DNA from: an uncultured Faecalibacterium sp.
GTDB taxonomy: Bacteria > Bacillota > Clostridia > Oscillospirales > Ruminococcaceae
Direction of reading: 5' to 3'
DNA: 64,000 nucleotides
NCBI GenBank assembly: GCA_934525845.1
Contig: CAKSZS010000007.1
Location: 13,008 to 77,007 of the forward strand
Below, one piece after another: positions 57,793 through 64,000 of this stretch. Made by a program: the position numbers and the translations under genes. The notes under the pieces are model-generated. The model saw only the letters and a program-made list of their open reading frames with translations, did no database searches and was not told the DNA's origin. How positions within the stretch are numbered: the stretch's first letter is position 1; every line of letters starts with the position of its first letter.

Positions 57793-58626
57793 ATGCAGGC
57801 ACTGCGCAGGATCAACAACAATGTGGCGCTCTGCCGGGATGGCAGCGGCCGGGAGCTGATCGCCATGGGAAAAGGCGTCGGCTTCGGCAGTTTCCCGCGG
57901 GAGCTGGCCCTGAGCGAGATCGAGCGGACCTTCTACGACACGGACGAAACGTACCGGCAGCTGATGGCGGAACTGCCCGAAGATGTGCTGGCCTTTGCGG
58001 CCCGCATCGTGGAGATCGCCGGAAACGAACTGCCCTACGCCCTCAGCCCCAATGCCGCCTTTACGCTGGCCGACCACATCAGTTTTGCTATGGAGCGCGC
58101 CCGGAAGAACATCCGGGTCAAGATGCCGCTGGCCTACGATGTGGAGCAGCTGTACCCCGCCGAATACCGCATCGCACAGCACGCCATCCGCCGCATCCGC
58201 AAGGAATTCTGCGTGGCGCTGCCGGAGTGCGAAACGGCCGGCATCGCCATGAGTCTGCTGAACTCCAAGCTCACCCAGGACGAACCCCAGTCCGCCGAGA
58301 CGGACCGGGACGAGGAGATGCTGGAGGATGTGACCGAGATCGTGGAAAACGAGCTGCACATCCTGGTGGAGCGTTCCGGATTCAATTATTCCCGCTATGC
58401 CACCCATATGCAGTACCTGTTCCAGCGCATCCACACGGGGCAGGCCATCCGCAGCGACAATCTGCAGCTGTACACCAGCCTGCGGGAGGAGTTCCCGGAG
58501 ATCGCCGCCTGCGTGGAAAAGATCGCCCAGCACATCGAACGGGAATGGCACAGCGCTCTGACCGAGGAAGAGAAACTGTACCTCATTCTCCACGTCAACC
58601 GCATCTGCATCAAAGAAGGAATGTAA
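57793..58626 (+). CDS. BglG/LicT-family antiterminator 2, with one PRD1 histidine missing
   Basis: 277 residues. CAT domain 1-55 (ALRRINNNVALC, GKGVGFGSFPREL). PRD1 has DHISFAMER, but its second site reads AGIAMSLLNSKL, where family members have a His (IALH). PRD2 has both histidines (YATHMQYLFQRI, YLILHVNRICI). A charged insert (about 165-190) is also unusual. It should act on its own leader RATs and on the RAT after its stop codon. ATG at 57793; GGAGG lies about 20 bases upstream. Confidence 0.9.
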   Translation: MQALRRINNNVALCRDGSGRELIAMGKGVGFGSFPRELALSEIERTFYDTDETYRQLMAELPEDVLAFAARIVEIAGNELPYALSPNAAFTLADHISFAMERARKNIRVKMPLAYDVEQLYPAEYRIAQHAIRRIRKEFCVALPECETAGIAMSLLNSKLTQDEPQSAETDRDEEMLEDVTEIVENELHILVERSGFNYSRYATHMQYLFQRIHTGQAIRSDNLQLYTSLREEFPEIAACVEKIAQHIEREWHSALTEEEKLYLILHVNRICIKEGM

Positions 58627-58706
58627 CCTGCACAACGGCAGGGCATGACCTTGCGCACAGCTATCACAGAGGGGAACTCTGCGTGCTGGGCGTGAGGTCT
58701 TTTTTG
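58618..58706 (+). terminator. RAT antiterminator overlapping terminator between licT2 and the PTS gene
   Basis: RAT 58618-58650 (arms GGAATGTAACCTG and CAGGGCATGACC) overlaps the last codons of licT2. The terminator pairs GACCTTGCGCACAGC (58647-58661) with GCTGGGCGTGAGGTC (58685-58699), 14 of 15 positions, then T6. RAT and terminator share GACC, so antitermination controls the permease directly. Confidence 0.85.
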
Positions 58707-58788
58707 TTGGTTTTCCGGCGGAAGGTGCACCCCGCCGCGAACATACATCCGGTTTGTAGTTGTTTATGAAAAGAAAAGGAGAATCCCT

Positions 58789-60186
58789 ATGGCAGCAAAC
58801 AAAAACGCCCAGATCGCCCAGAGCGTTCTGGCAGCGGTGGGCGGCGAAGAGAACATCGTGTCCGTCACCCATTGCATGACCCGCCTGCGCTTCAACCTGA
58901 AAGATATGAGCATCCCCAAAGATGACGAAGTAAAGGCCATCAAGGGCACCATGGGTGTGGCCCGCAGCGGCGGTCAGTATCAGGTCATCGTGGGCACCAA
59001 CGTGGACAAGGTGTGCGCGGAGCTGTGCACCCTGGCCGGTCTGGAGCAGGCCGCGACCGTCAGCGAGAACCTGGACGCCCCCAAGGAGCCGCTGACCCTG
59101 AAAAAGGTGGGCAGCAACATCATGGCTTACCTGTCCGGAAGCCTGACCCCCATCATCCCGGTGGTGCTGGCCGCGGCCATTTTCAAGAGCATCGTGGCCG
59201 TGTTCGGCCCGGATATGCTGGGCATCCTCTCCACCGAGAGCGACCTCTACAAGCTGTTCACCTTCGTCGGTGACGCGGGCTATTACTTCTTCCCGCTGCT
59301 CATCGGCTACACTGCCGCCAAAAAGCTGAACGCTACCCCGGTCATGGGCATCTTCATGGGTGCCATCCTGCTGCATCCCACCTTCGTCAGCATGGCCGCC
59401 GAGGGCACGTCCTTCAGCGTCTACGGCATCCCCTGCACCCCGCAGAACTACGGCAGCACCATCCTGCCCATCCTGCTCACGGTCTGGATCATGAGCTATG
59501 TGGAAGCATTCCTGAAAAAGCATCTTCCGGACGCTGTCAAGATCATGCTGGTTCCGACCCTGACGACAGCCATCATGCTTCCCATCGTGCTGTGCGTCTG
59601 CGGACCGATCGGCGGTATCCTCGGTAATTACATCTGCGCAGCCGTTATCTGGTTCGGCAACTACTTCGGATTCCTCGGCGCGGCTGTCATCGGCGCGCTG
59701 TGGGAGTTCCTCGTCATGACCGGTATGCACCATGTCCTGATCGCCCAGATGATCCAGCTGTTTGCCGCAAATGGCTATGATCCGGTCGTTTCTCTGGGCG
59801 CGACTTCCGCAAGCATGTCTGTCGCCGGTATGTGCATCGGTATGGCTCTGGCACTGCGTGACAAAGAAGAGCGCGCGCTGAGCTGGAGCTACACGATCGC
59901 CGAGATCATCGGCGGTGTTACGGAGCCGGGTCTGTATGGCATCGGCATGAAGTATAAGAAGCCCTTCATTGGTATGGCGATCGGCGGTGCCGCAGGCGGT
60001 CTGTACGCAGGTCTGATGGGCGTCAAGGCATATGTCATGGTTCCTGTCGCCAACTTCCTTGCGCTGACTGCATATACCGGCGGAAACGCGTCCAACATCA
60101 TCAATGGCGTGATCTCCGGTATCGTTGCCATCGTCGTGGCTGCAATCGCAACCTATCTGCTCTGCCGTGAACCGAAAAAGAACTGA
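58789..60186 (+). CDS. PTS EIIBC component, beta-glucoside family
   Basis: Sugar permease of the BglF/SacP type. 465 residues. EIIB domain first (1-90) with the phosphorylated Cys in VTHCMTRLRFNLKD (about 29). EIIC domain (about 105-460) has ten helices with FVGDAGYYFFPLLIGYTAAKK, LWEFLVMTGMHHVLIAQMIQL and GGVTEPGLYGIGMKYKKPF. No EIIA domain follows, unlike BglF. From about 59520 to the end codon use shifts (many GTC, GGT, TCT, GCG), suggesting a recombined 3' half. Followed by a ChbG-type gene. Confidence 0.92.
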   Translation: MAANKNAQIAQSVLAAVGGEENIVSVTHCMTRLRFNLKDMSIPKDDEVKAIKGTMGVARSGGQYQVIVGTNVDKVCAELCTLAGLEQAATVSENLDAPKEPLTLKKVGSNIMAYLSGSLTPIIPVVLAAAIFKSIVAVFGPDMLGILSTESDLYKLFTFVGDAGYYFFPLLIGYTAAKKLNATPVMGIFMGAILLHPTFVSMAAEGTSFSVYGIPCTPQNYGSTILPILLTVWIMSYVEAFLKKHLPDAVKIMLVPTLTTAIMLPIVLCVCGPIGGILGNYICAAVIWFGNYFGFLGAAVIGALWEFLVMTGMHHVLIAQMIQLFAANGYDPVVSLGATSASMSVAGMCIGMALALRDKEERALSWSYTIAEIIGGVTEPGLYGIGMKYKKPFIGMAIGGAAGGLYAGLMGVKAYVMVPVANFLALTAYTGGNASNIINGVISGIVAIVVAAIATYLLCREPKKN

Positions 60187-60204
60187 TTTTTGAGAGGCAA
60201 AAAG

Positions 60205-60969
60205 ATGAAAAGACGTATTCTGGTTCGTGCTGACGACATTGGTTACTGCCGCGGCATCAACTACGGCATCGCAGACAGCATCTGGAACGGCATCATCCGC
60301 TCGGCGGGCGTCATGCCCAATATGCCGGAAGCACAGCACGGCGTGGACCTGCTGAAAGGCTCCGGCGTCTGCTTCGGCCAGCACACCAACCTCTGCCTGG
60401 GCAAGCCCTGCGCCGACCCGGCCAAGATCCCCAGCCTGCTGGACGAAAACGGCAATCTGAAGAGCAGCCGCACCTACCGGGAAGCCTGGAAGCGCGGCGA
60501 GGAGATCACGAACCTGGACGAAATGGTGATCGAGATCGAGGCGCAGTATCACCGCTATCTGGAGCTGGTGGGGGAGAAGCCCCACTACTTCGAGGCCCAC
60601 GCCGTGATGAACGCCAACCTCTCCAAGGGCCTGGCCATCGTGGCGGAAAAGTACGATCTGCCCTATCTGCCCACCAGCTTTGAGCCGACCGGCACGCCCT
60701 TCTGCGGCCATACGCTCATTACCTGCATGGACAGCATGAAGCCCGGCTACGACCCCTTTGCCAGCCTGCAGAAGGCCGCGCTGGCCGAGTACGCCGAGGG
60801 CCAGTGCCCCATGTTCGTGTGCCACCCCGGCTACATCGACGATTACCTCCTCCACCATTCGTCGCTGGTGGACCCGCGCCCCATGGAGGTGGCCATGGCC
60901 ACCGACCCCGCCACCAAGCAGTGGCTGAAAGAGCACGACGTCACCGTTGTGACCTACGACGAGTTGTAA
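60205..60969 (+). CDS. ChbG/YdjC-family carbohydrate deacetylase
   Basis: 254 residues. The family removes acetyl groups from chito-oligosaccharides or their phosphates. The metal-binding N-terminus RILVRADDIGYCRGINYGI has the conserved ADD, VCFGQHTNL and FEAHAVMN supply His ligands, and FVCHPGYIDD is the C-terminal motif. ATG at 60205 with GAGAGG 7 bases upstream, 18 bases after the PTS gene, so it is in the same operon. The pair suggests uptake of an N-acetylated beta-linked disaccharide (inference); no matching 6-phospho-glycosidase is present here. Confidence 0.88.
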   Translation: MKRRILVRADDIGYCRGINYGIADSIWNGIIRSAGVMPNMPEAQHGVDLLKGSGVCFGQHTNLCLGKPCADPAKIPSLLDENGNLKSSRTYREAWKRGEEITNLDEMVIEIEAQYHRYLELVGEKPHYFEAHAVMNANLSKGLAIVAEKYDLPYLPTSFEPTGTPFCGHTLITCMDSMKPGYDPFASLQKAALAEYAEGQCPMFVCHPGYIDDYLLHHSSLVDPRPMEVAMATDPATKQWLKEHDVTVVTYDEL

Positions 60970-60981
60970 AAGGAAAACGGC

Positions 60982-61120
60982 CTCGCCCTCTCCGTCATCG
61001 CTGGCGCGATGCCACCTCTCCCAAAGGGAGAGGCTTTGGCAGTCCGTGCAAAGTTTTTGGGTTCGCCAGAGGCTCTCCCTTTGGGAGAGCTGCCGAACGA
61101 AGTGAGGCTGAGAGGGCGAG
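60982..61120. repeat. CCCTCTC palindromic repeat element E2
   Basis: Ends CTCGCCCTCTC (60982-60992) and GAGAGGGCGAG (61110-61120) pair over 11 bases. Inside: CCTCTCCC/GGGAGAGG, CTCTCCC/GGGAGAG and a small ATCGC/GCGAT hairpin. Same family as E1 (42729), opposite orientation. Confidence 0.78.
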
Positions 61121-61132
61121 CCAACGAAAAAG

Positions 61133-61199
61133 AAAAACATCCGCAACAAAGTTTCTTGAATTTTTGGAAAATCGAAAGAAACCGTTGCGGATGTTTTTT
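61133..61199 (-). terminator. Terminator of MATE gene 3 (minus strand)
   Basis: Long hairpin AAAACATCCGCAAC/GTTGCGGATGTTTT with inner GTTTCTT/AAGAAAC pairing. Confidence 0.82.
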
Positions 61200-61205
61200 G
61201 TTTTG

Positions 61206-62573
61206 TTAAGCGTTCTGTGCGGCGGGAGCCTGGAAAATTTTCATGGACTCCTTGTAGCAGTGCACGAAGTACAGGATCTCGGCAAAGGCGGTCAGCGCCC
61301 AGCTGCATGGATACAGCAGGTACAGCGCCGGGATCGTGTGGAAGTAGGCGAAGATGGTGTACACCCAGATGACCCGGAACACGCAGGAACCCATCACCAC
61401 GATGATGGTGGGTACCACAGTCTTGCCCAGCCCGCGGGAAGCGGCGATGGTGCAGTCCATGAACGCCGAGATGCAGTAGGCGAACGCCATGACGCAGATG
61501 CGCTTCATGCCGGCATCGATGACGGCGGCTTCGGTGGTGAACAGGCTCAGGAAGGTGCGGCCAAAGACGAACAGTCCGCCGCCCAGAATCAGGCCTACGC
61601 CGAAGGAATAGCCCAGACTGATGAAGTAGCTCTTCTTCACACGGTCGGGCTTGCCCGCGCCGTAGTTCTGGCTCATAAAGCTGGCGCAGGCCATGTAGAA
61701 TGCGGCCATGCAGTCGTAGATCATGGCGTCGGCGTTGGCGGCGGCACTGTTGCCCTTGACCATGAGGGAGTCAAAGGAGTTGACGCCTGCTTGAATGAAC
61801 AGGTTCGCAATGGCGAAGATGGCGTTCTGGAACCCGGCGGGCAGGCCCAGCCCCAGGATGCGCTTGGTCAGGACGGGGTCCAGATGCAGCTTGTGCACAT
61901 CCAGCACATAGCAGTCCTGTACCTTGGTCAGGGCGTGCAGGATCAGCCCGGCGGAGACACACTGGGAAATGGCACTGGCCAGCGCCACACCCATCACGTC
62001 CAGCCTGCACACGATGACAAAGAACAGGTTGAGCAGGATGTTCAGTACGCCCGCAATGGACAGGTAGGTCAGCGGCTTTTTGGTGTCGCCGATGGCACTG
62101 AACACGGCGTTGCCGAAGTTGTACAGTGCCATCGCCGGCATACCCAGGAAGTACACCCGCAGATACAGGATGGCACCGGGCAGCAGGTCTTCTTTGGTGT
62201 TCAGCAGCCGCAGCATGAAGGGCGACCCCAGCAGGCCGATGAACAGCAGCGCCACACCGGCGATCAGACTGATGACGGCGGCAGAGTGCACGGTCTTTTC
62301 CACGTCCTTGGCGTGCCGTGCCCCGTAAAAGCGGGCCACCAGCACGTTGATGCCGTTGCTCAGGCCGATGAGAAAGCCGGTGAACAGGGTGACCAGGATG
62401 CTGGTGGAACCCACGGCGCCCAGCGCGGTAGAGCCTGCGAACCGGCCCACCACAGCCACGTCCGACATATTGAACAGCACCTGCAAAAGGTTGGACAGCG
62501 CCAGCGGCAGACTGACCAGAAAGATCTGCCTGGCGAGAGGACCTTCTGTCAGGGTTTTGGTAGATGATTTCAT
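61206..62573 (-). CDS. MATE-family efflux transporter 3
   Basis: 455 residues, twelve helices. It starts KTLTEGPLARQIFLVSLPLALSNLLQVLFNMSDVAVVGRFAGSTALGAVGSTS, typical of the clostridial NorM/DinF-like branch; the second half has GLPAGFQNAIFAIANLFIQ and CASFMSQNYGAGKPDRVKKS. ATG at 62573 chosen for the normal N-terminus; a longer GTG frame upstream lacks support. Monocistronic. Substrate unknown. Confidence 0.9.
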   Translation of the reverse strand: MKSSTKTLTEGPLARQIFLVSLPLALSNLLQVLFNMSDVAVVGRFAGSTALGAVGSTSILVTLFTGFLIGLSNGINVLVARFYGARHAKDVEKTVHSAAVISLIAGVALLFIGLLGSPFMLRLLNTKEDLLPGAILYLRVYFLGMPAMALYNFGNAVFSAIGDTKKPLTYLSIAGVLNILLNLFFVIVCRLDVMGVALASAISQCVSAGLILHALTKVQDCYVLDVHKLHLDPVLTKRILGLGLPAGFQNAIFAIANLFIQAGVNSFDSLMVKGNSAAANADAMIYDCMAAFYMACASFMSQNYGAGKPDRVKKSYFISLGYSFGVGLILGGGLFVFGRTFLSLFTTEAAVIDAGMKRICVMAFAYCISAFMDCTIAASRGLGKTVVPTIIVVMGSCVFRVIWVYTIFAYFHTIPALYLLYPCSWALTAFAEILYFVHCYKESMKIFQAPAAQNA

Positions 62574-62673
62574 ATTCTCTTTTTCCTTTTTCCAAACGAC
62601 CCGTGCCCGCGCACACCGGGGCACACCTCTATTATAAGAAATGCCGGTCCGTTTGCAAGATGATTTTTGCGGC

Positions 62674-62695
62674 GGTTCAAATCCTCCCGGTCGCA
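62674..62695 (+). repeat. Inverted copy of the tRNA-Arg 3' end
   Basis: 22 bases identical, except for one, to the last 22 bases (before CCA) of tRNA-Arg, but on the opposite strand and 125 bases beyond the end of the tRNA gene. Flanking sequence has no other tRNA features, so it is not a tRNA gene. Confidence 0.75.
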
Positions 62696-62780
62696 GAGAA
62701 CTGGTTCTTGGCAGACATTCCTACAGATTGGCTGCCCTGCGTCAGCAGGGCCGTGCTGTTCTCATCCTCCCGGGAGCATA

Positions 62781-62816
62781 AGAAAAACCGACACACTTGT
62801 GTGTGTCGGTTTTTCT
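62781..62816 (-). terminator. Terminator of tRNA-Arg (minus strand)
   Basis: AAAAACCGACACAC/GTGTGTCGGTTTTT with a 4-base loop, directly after the tRNA CCA end. Confidence 0.9.
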
Positions 62817-62893
62817 TGGTGCGACCGGGAGGATTCGAACCTCTGGCCTTCCGGGTCGGAGCCGAACGCTCTATCCAGCTGAGCTACGATCGC
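62817..62893 (-). tRNA. tRNA-Arg (CCG)
   Basis: 77 bases with encoded CCA. Acceptor GCGATCG/CGGTCGC with one T-G pair, D arm AGCTCAGCTGGATAGAGC, anticodon loop CTCCGAC giving CCG, T arm AGAGG-TTCGAAT-CCTCC. Confidence 0.93.
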
Positions 62894-62960
62894 AGATTGC
62901 ACTGATGAATCAGTACAACTTAGTATAGCACACTGTTTTCAAAAAAGCAAACGAAATTCG

Positions 62961-63737
62961 TCAGCCTTTTCGATTCCGCAGCCAGATCTGGTACAGACCA
63001 TCGGAAATCAGGTGGGAACGATACGCAATAGGGGTGCGGCAGGAGGTGCGGATGGCTTCCGGCAGGTTGCCGGTGGCATAGAACGCGGTCTCCGGGCCAA
63101 GCTCGGCACGGAAGCGGTCGGCCAGGCCGTCCAGCAGGCTGGCGGTGCCCAGCACGAAGCCATTCTGCAGGCAGGCAGAGGTGCTGCGGCCCAGGATGGA
63201 CTTGGGTGCCTGCACGGCCAGGTCGATCTGCGGCAGCTGGGCGGTGTTCTGCACCAGCGCCCGCAGGGACAATTGCGGCCCGGGCAGGATCGCGCCGCCT
63301 ACCAGTTCCTGCCGGTCATTGACCGCCATCAGGGAGATGGCAGTGTCGGCGGAAATGACCACCAGAGGGCCGGAGCATTCCTTTAAGGCGGCTACGGCGC
63401 CGCACAGCAGTTCGGCACCCAGCTGAGCAGGATTGTCCAGACGCAGCTTGATGCCGCTCTTCAGGCCGGGGCCGACGGTCAGGATGCGTTTTCCGCACAG
63501 CATATGCAGCGCCCCCAGTACCCGGTCGCTCAGTGCCGGCACCACACTGCCTACAATGCCGCCCTCGATCTGGGAGAAGGATGCTCCATGCAGGCTGAAA
63601 AGATTCACCAGCCGCATGGCATACTCGTCCTGCGTGGCGGCAGGGTCGGAATGCAGCCGGCCATAAAATGTGAGCTTATCCTGTTCAAAGCCGCCCACCG
63701 TGATGTGGGTGTTGCCGATGTTGACGGTAAGGATCAT
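62961..63737 (-). CDS. coaX: Type III pantothenate kinase-like protein (CoaX) with altered active-site motifs
   Basis: 258 residues, ASKHA fold. CoaX starts coenzyme A synthesis by phosphorylating pantothenate. The overall pattern fits (ILTVNIGNTHITVGGF, VGSVVPALSDRV, GGAILPGPQLSLRALV, NGFVLGTASLLDG). Key residues differ, though: DxGNT is N6-IGNT, GADR is G107-A-E-L110, and DxGTATT is S129-A-D-T-A-I-S. The first Asp and the catalytic Asp of GADR are therefore replaced. It may be a weak kinase or a non-catalytic relative. ATG at 63737 with GGAGG upstream. Confidence 0.8.
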   Translation of the reverse strand: MILTVNIGNTHITVGGFEQDKLTFYGRLHSDPAATQDEYAMRLVNLFSLHGASFSQIEGGIVGSVVPALSDRVLGALHMLCGKRILTVGPGLKSGIKLRLDNPAQLGAELLCGAVAALKECSGPLVVISADTAISLMAVNDRQELVGGAILPGPQLSLRALVQNTAQLPQIDLAVQAPKSILGRSTSACLQNGFVLGTASLLDGLADRFRAELGPETAFYATGNLPEAIRTSCRTPIAYRSHLISDGLYQIWLRNRKG

Positions 63738-64000
63738 GGGGAAGCCTCCTTCGCGGCGCAATATAATGTATATTATAATATAAATAATATAACAGGACTC
63801 GAAAATGCGCAAGGGGGCCGTCCCTGCCCACGGGCAGGGACGGCCTTTGGCACCTTCCGGCTATCTGCCGTTTGCGGAGAAGCGCAGCACACAGAAGTGT
63901 GCAGAAAAAGGTATTTGAAAAGAAAAATCGAAAAAAGCCAAAAAAGATGGAAAAAAGTGTTGACAATGGGACGGGGGTGTGGTATTATACTTGAGCGCCA
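63738..64000. promoter_or_regulatory. Right-edge intergenic region with outward promoter
   Basis: No gene. AT-rich coaX upstream stretch (63755-63795), a perfect GGCCGTCCCTGCCC/GGGCAGGGACGGCC hairpin (63816-63845), a purine-rich tract (63900-63955), then a promoter TTGACA (63960-63965), 17 bases, TATTAT (63983-63988) pointing out of the window. Its strength suggests an rRNA, tRNA or other highly expressed gene beyond the edge. Confidence 0.7.
63960..63988 (+). promoter_or_regulatory. Strong promoter leading out of the window
   Basis: TTGACA-17-TATTAT with the same aGTG-TTGACA context as the tRNA promoter at 16035. Confidence 0.82.

Noticed and set aside
57685..61308. Very long minus-strand open frame opposite the second PTS operon
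   Set aside because: It runs antisense through licT2, the PTS gene, chbG and into the MATE gene; composition (His/Gln/Ala-rich) is typical of the complement of GC-rich genes, and it shows no domain.
30825..62573. Recent triplication of MATE transporters
   Set aside because: The three MATE proteins (30825, 43735, 61206) differ in most positions and have different neighbours, so they are old paralogues, not recent copies.
62674..62695. A second tRNA gene on the plus strand
   Set aside because: Only the last 22 bases of a tRNA are present; no D arm, anticodon arm or 5' acceptor strand precedes them.

Overview
The window is GC-rich, gene-dense bacterial chromosome that spans a replication origin. 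Gene order (dnaN and dnaA on the minus strand, then rpmH-rnpA-yidD-yidC-jag-mnmE-mnmG-rsmG-noc-parA-parB on the plus strand), Clostridia-type proteins and Shine-Dalgarno sites, and the CstA, LicT/PTS and MATE paralogues point to a Gram-positive gut Clostridia. Faecalibacterium or a close Oscillospiraceae relative is my best guess; this is inference, with no 16S sequence in view. The left edge cuts dnaN, and the right edge ends just after a strong outward-facing promoter.

Layout. 1-2.6 kb: dnaN, oriC (DnaA boxes, a G-rich block and DnaA-trios in the dnaA-dnaN gap), dnaA. 2.6-15.9 kb: ribosomal protein L34, RNase P protein, membrane insertion (YidD, YidC, Jag), tRNA wobble modification (MnmE/MnmG), a prolyl-tRNA editing protein, RsmG, the Noc/ParA/ParB segregation set with two parS-like sites, and SerRS. 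16.1-16.3 kb: tRNA-Met and tRNA-Glu. 16.6-20.2 kb: a minus-strand operon of two TrkA-type proteins, two PH-domain membrane proteins and a HAD phosphatase. 20.4-23.2 kb: UppP, a DUF362 ferredoxin-like protein and a lipoprotein. 23.4-27.5 kb: antiterminator, alpha-glucoside PTS and GH4 6-phospho-alpha-glucosidase. 27.6-37.2 kb: M18 aminopeptidase, GluQ, PAP2, MATE, Mn-dependent CBS pyrophosphatase, acylphosphatase and secreted proteins. 37.4-42.7 kb: a condensin-like JetA-JetB-JetC set with no JetD. 42.9-52.6 kb: peptidase E, MarR/MATE, an MMPL exporter with its coiled-coil partner, a PanE-type operon and a LysR regulator. 52.9-56.3 kb: tandem CstA transporters. 57.6-61.0 kb: a second antiterminator/PTS with a ChbG-type deacetylase. 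61.2-64 kb: MATE, tRNA-Arg and a divergent CoaX.

The most unusual signals are non-coding. (i) Multi-branched hairpin elements: short ATGATG blocks on one side pair with CATCAT blocks on the other, and nearly every segment between blocks is itself a small hairpin (34990-35166, 51351-51548, and a half copy at 3811-3882). (ii) Four sites of the form TTTTCCAC-N16-GTKGAAAA, all within 16 kb of the origin, two with a Noc-like CCCGGG centre. (iii) Antisense copies of the tRNA-Glu and tRNA-Arg 3' ends placed just beyond each tRNA's terminator. (iv) A 97%-identical inverted pair of MITE-like repeats around mnmG. (v) Well-preserved LicT-type antiterminator/terminator switches in two sugar operons.
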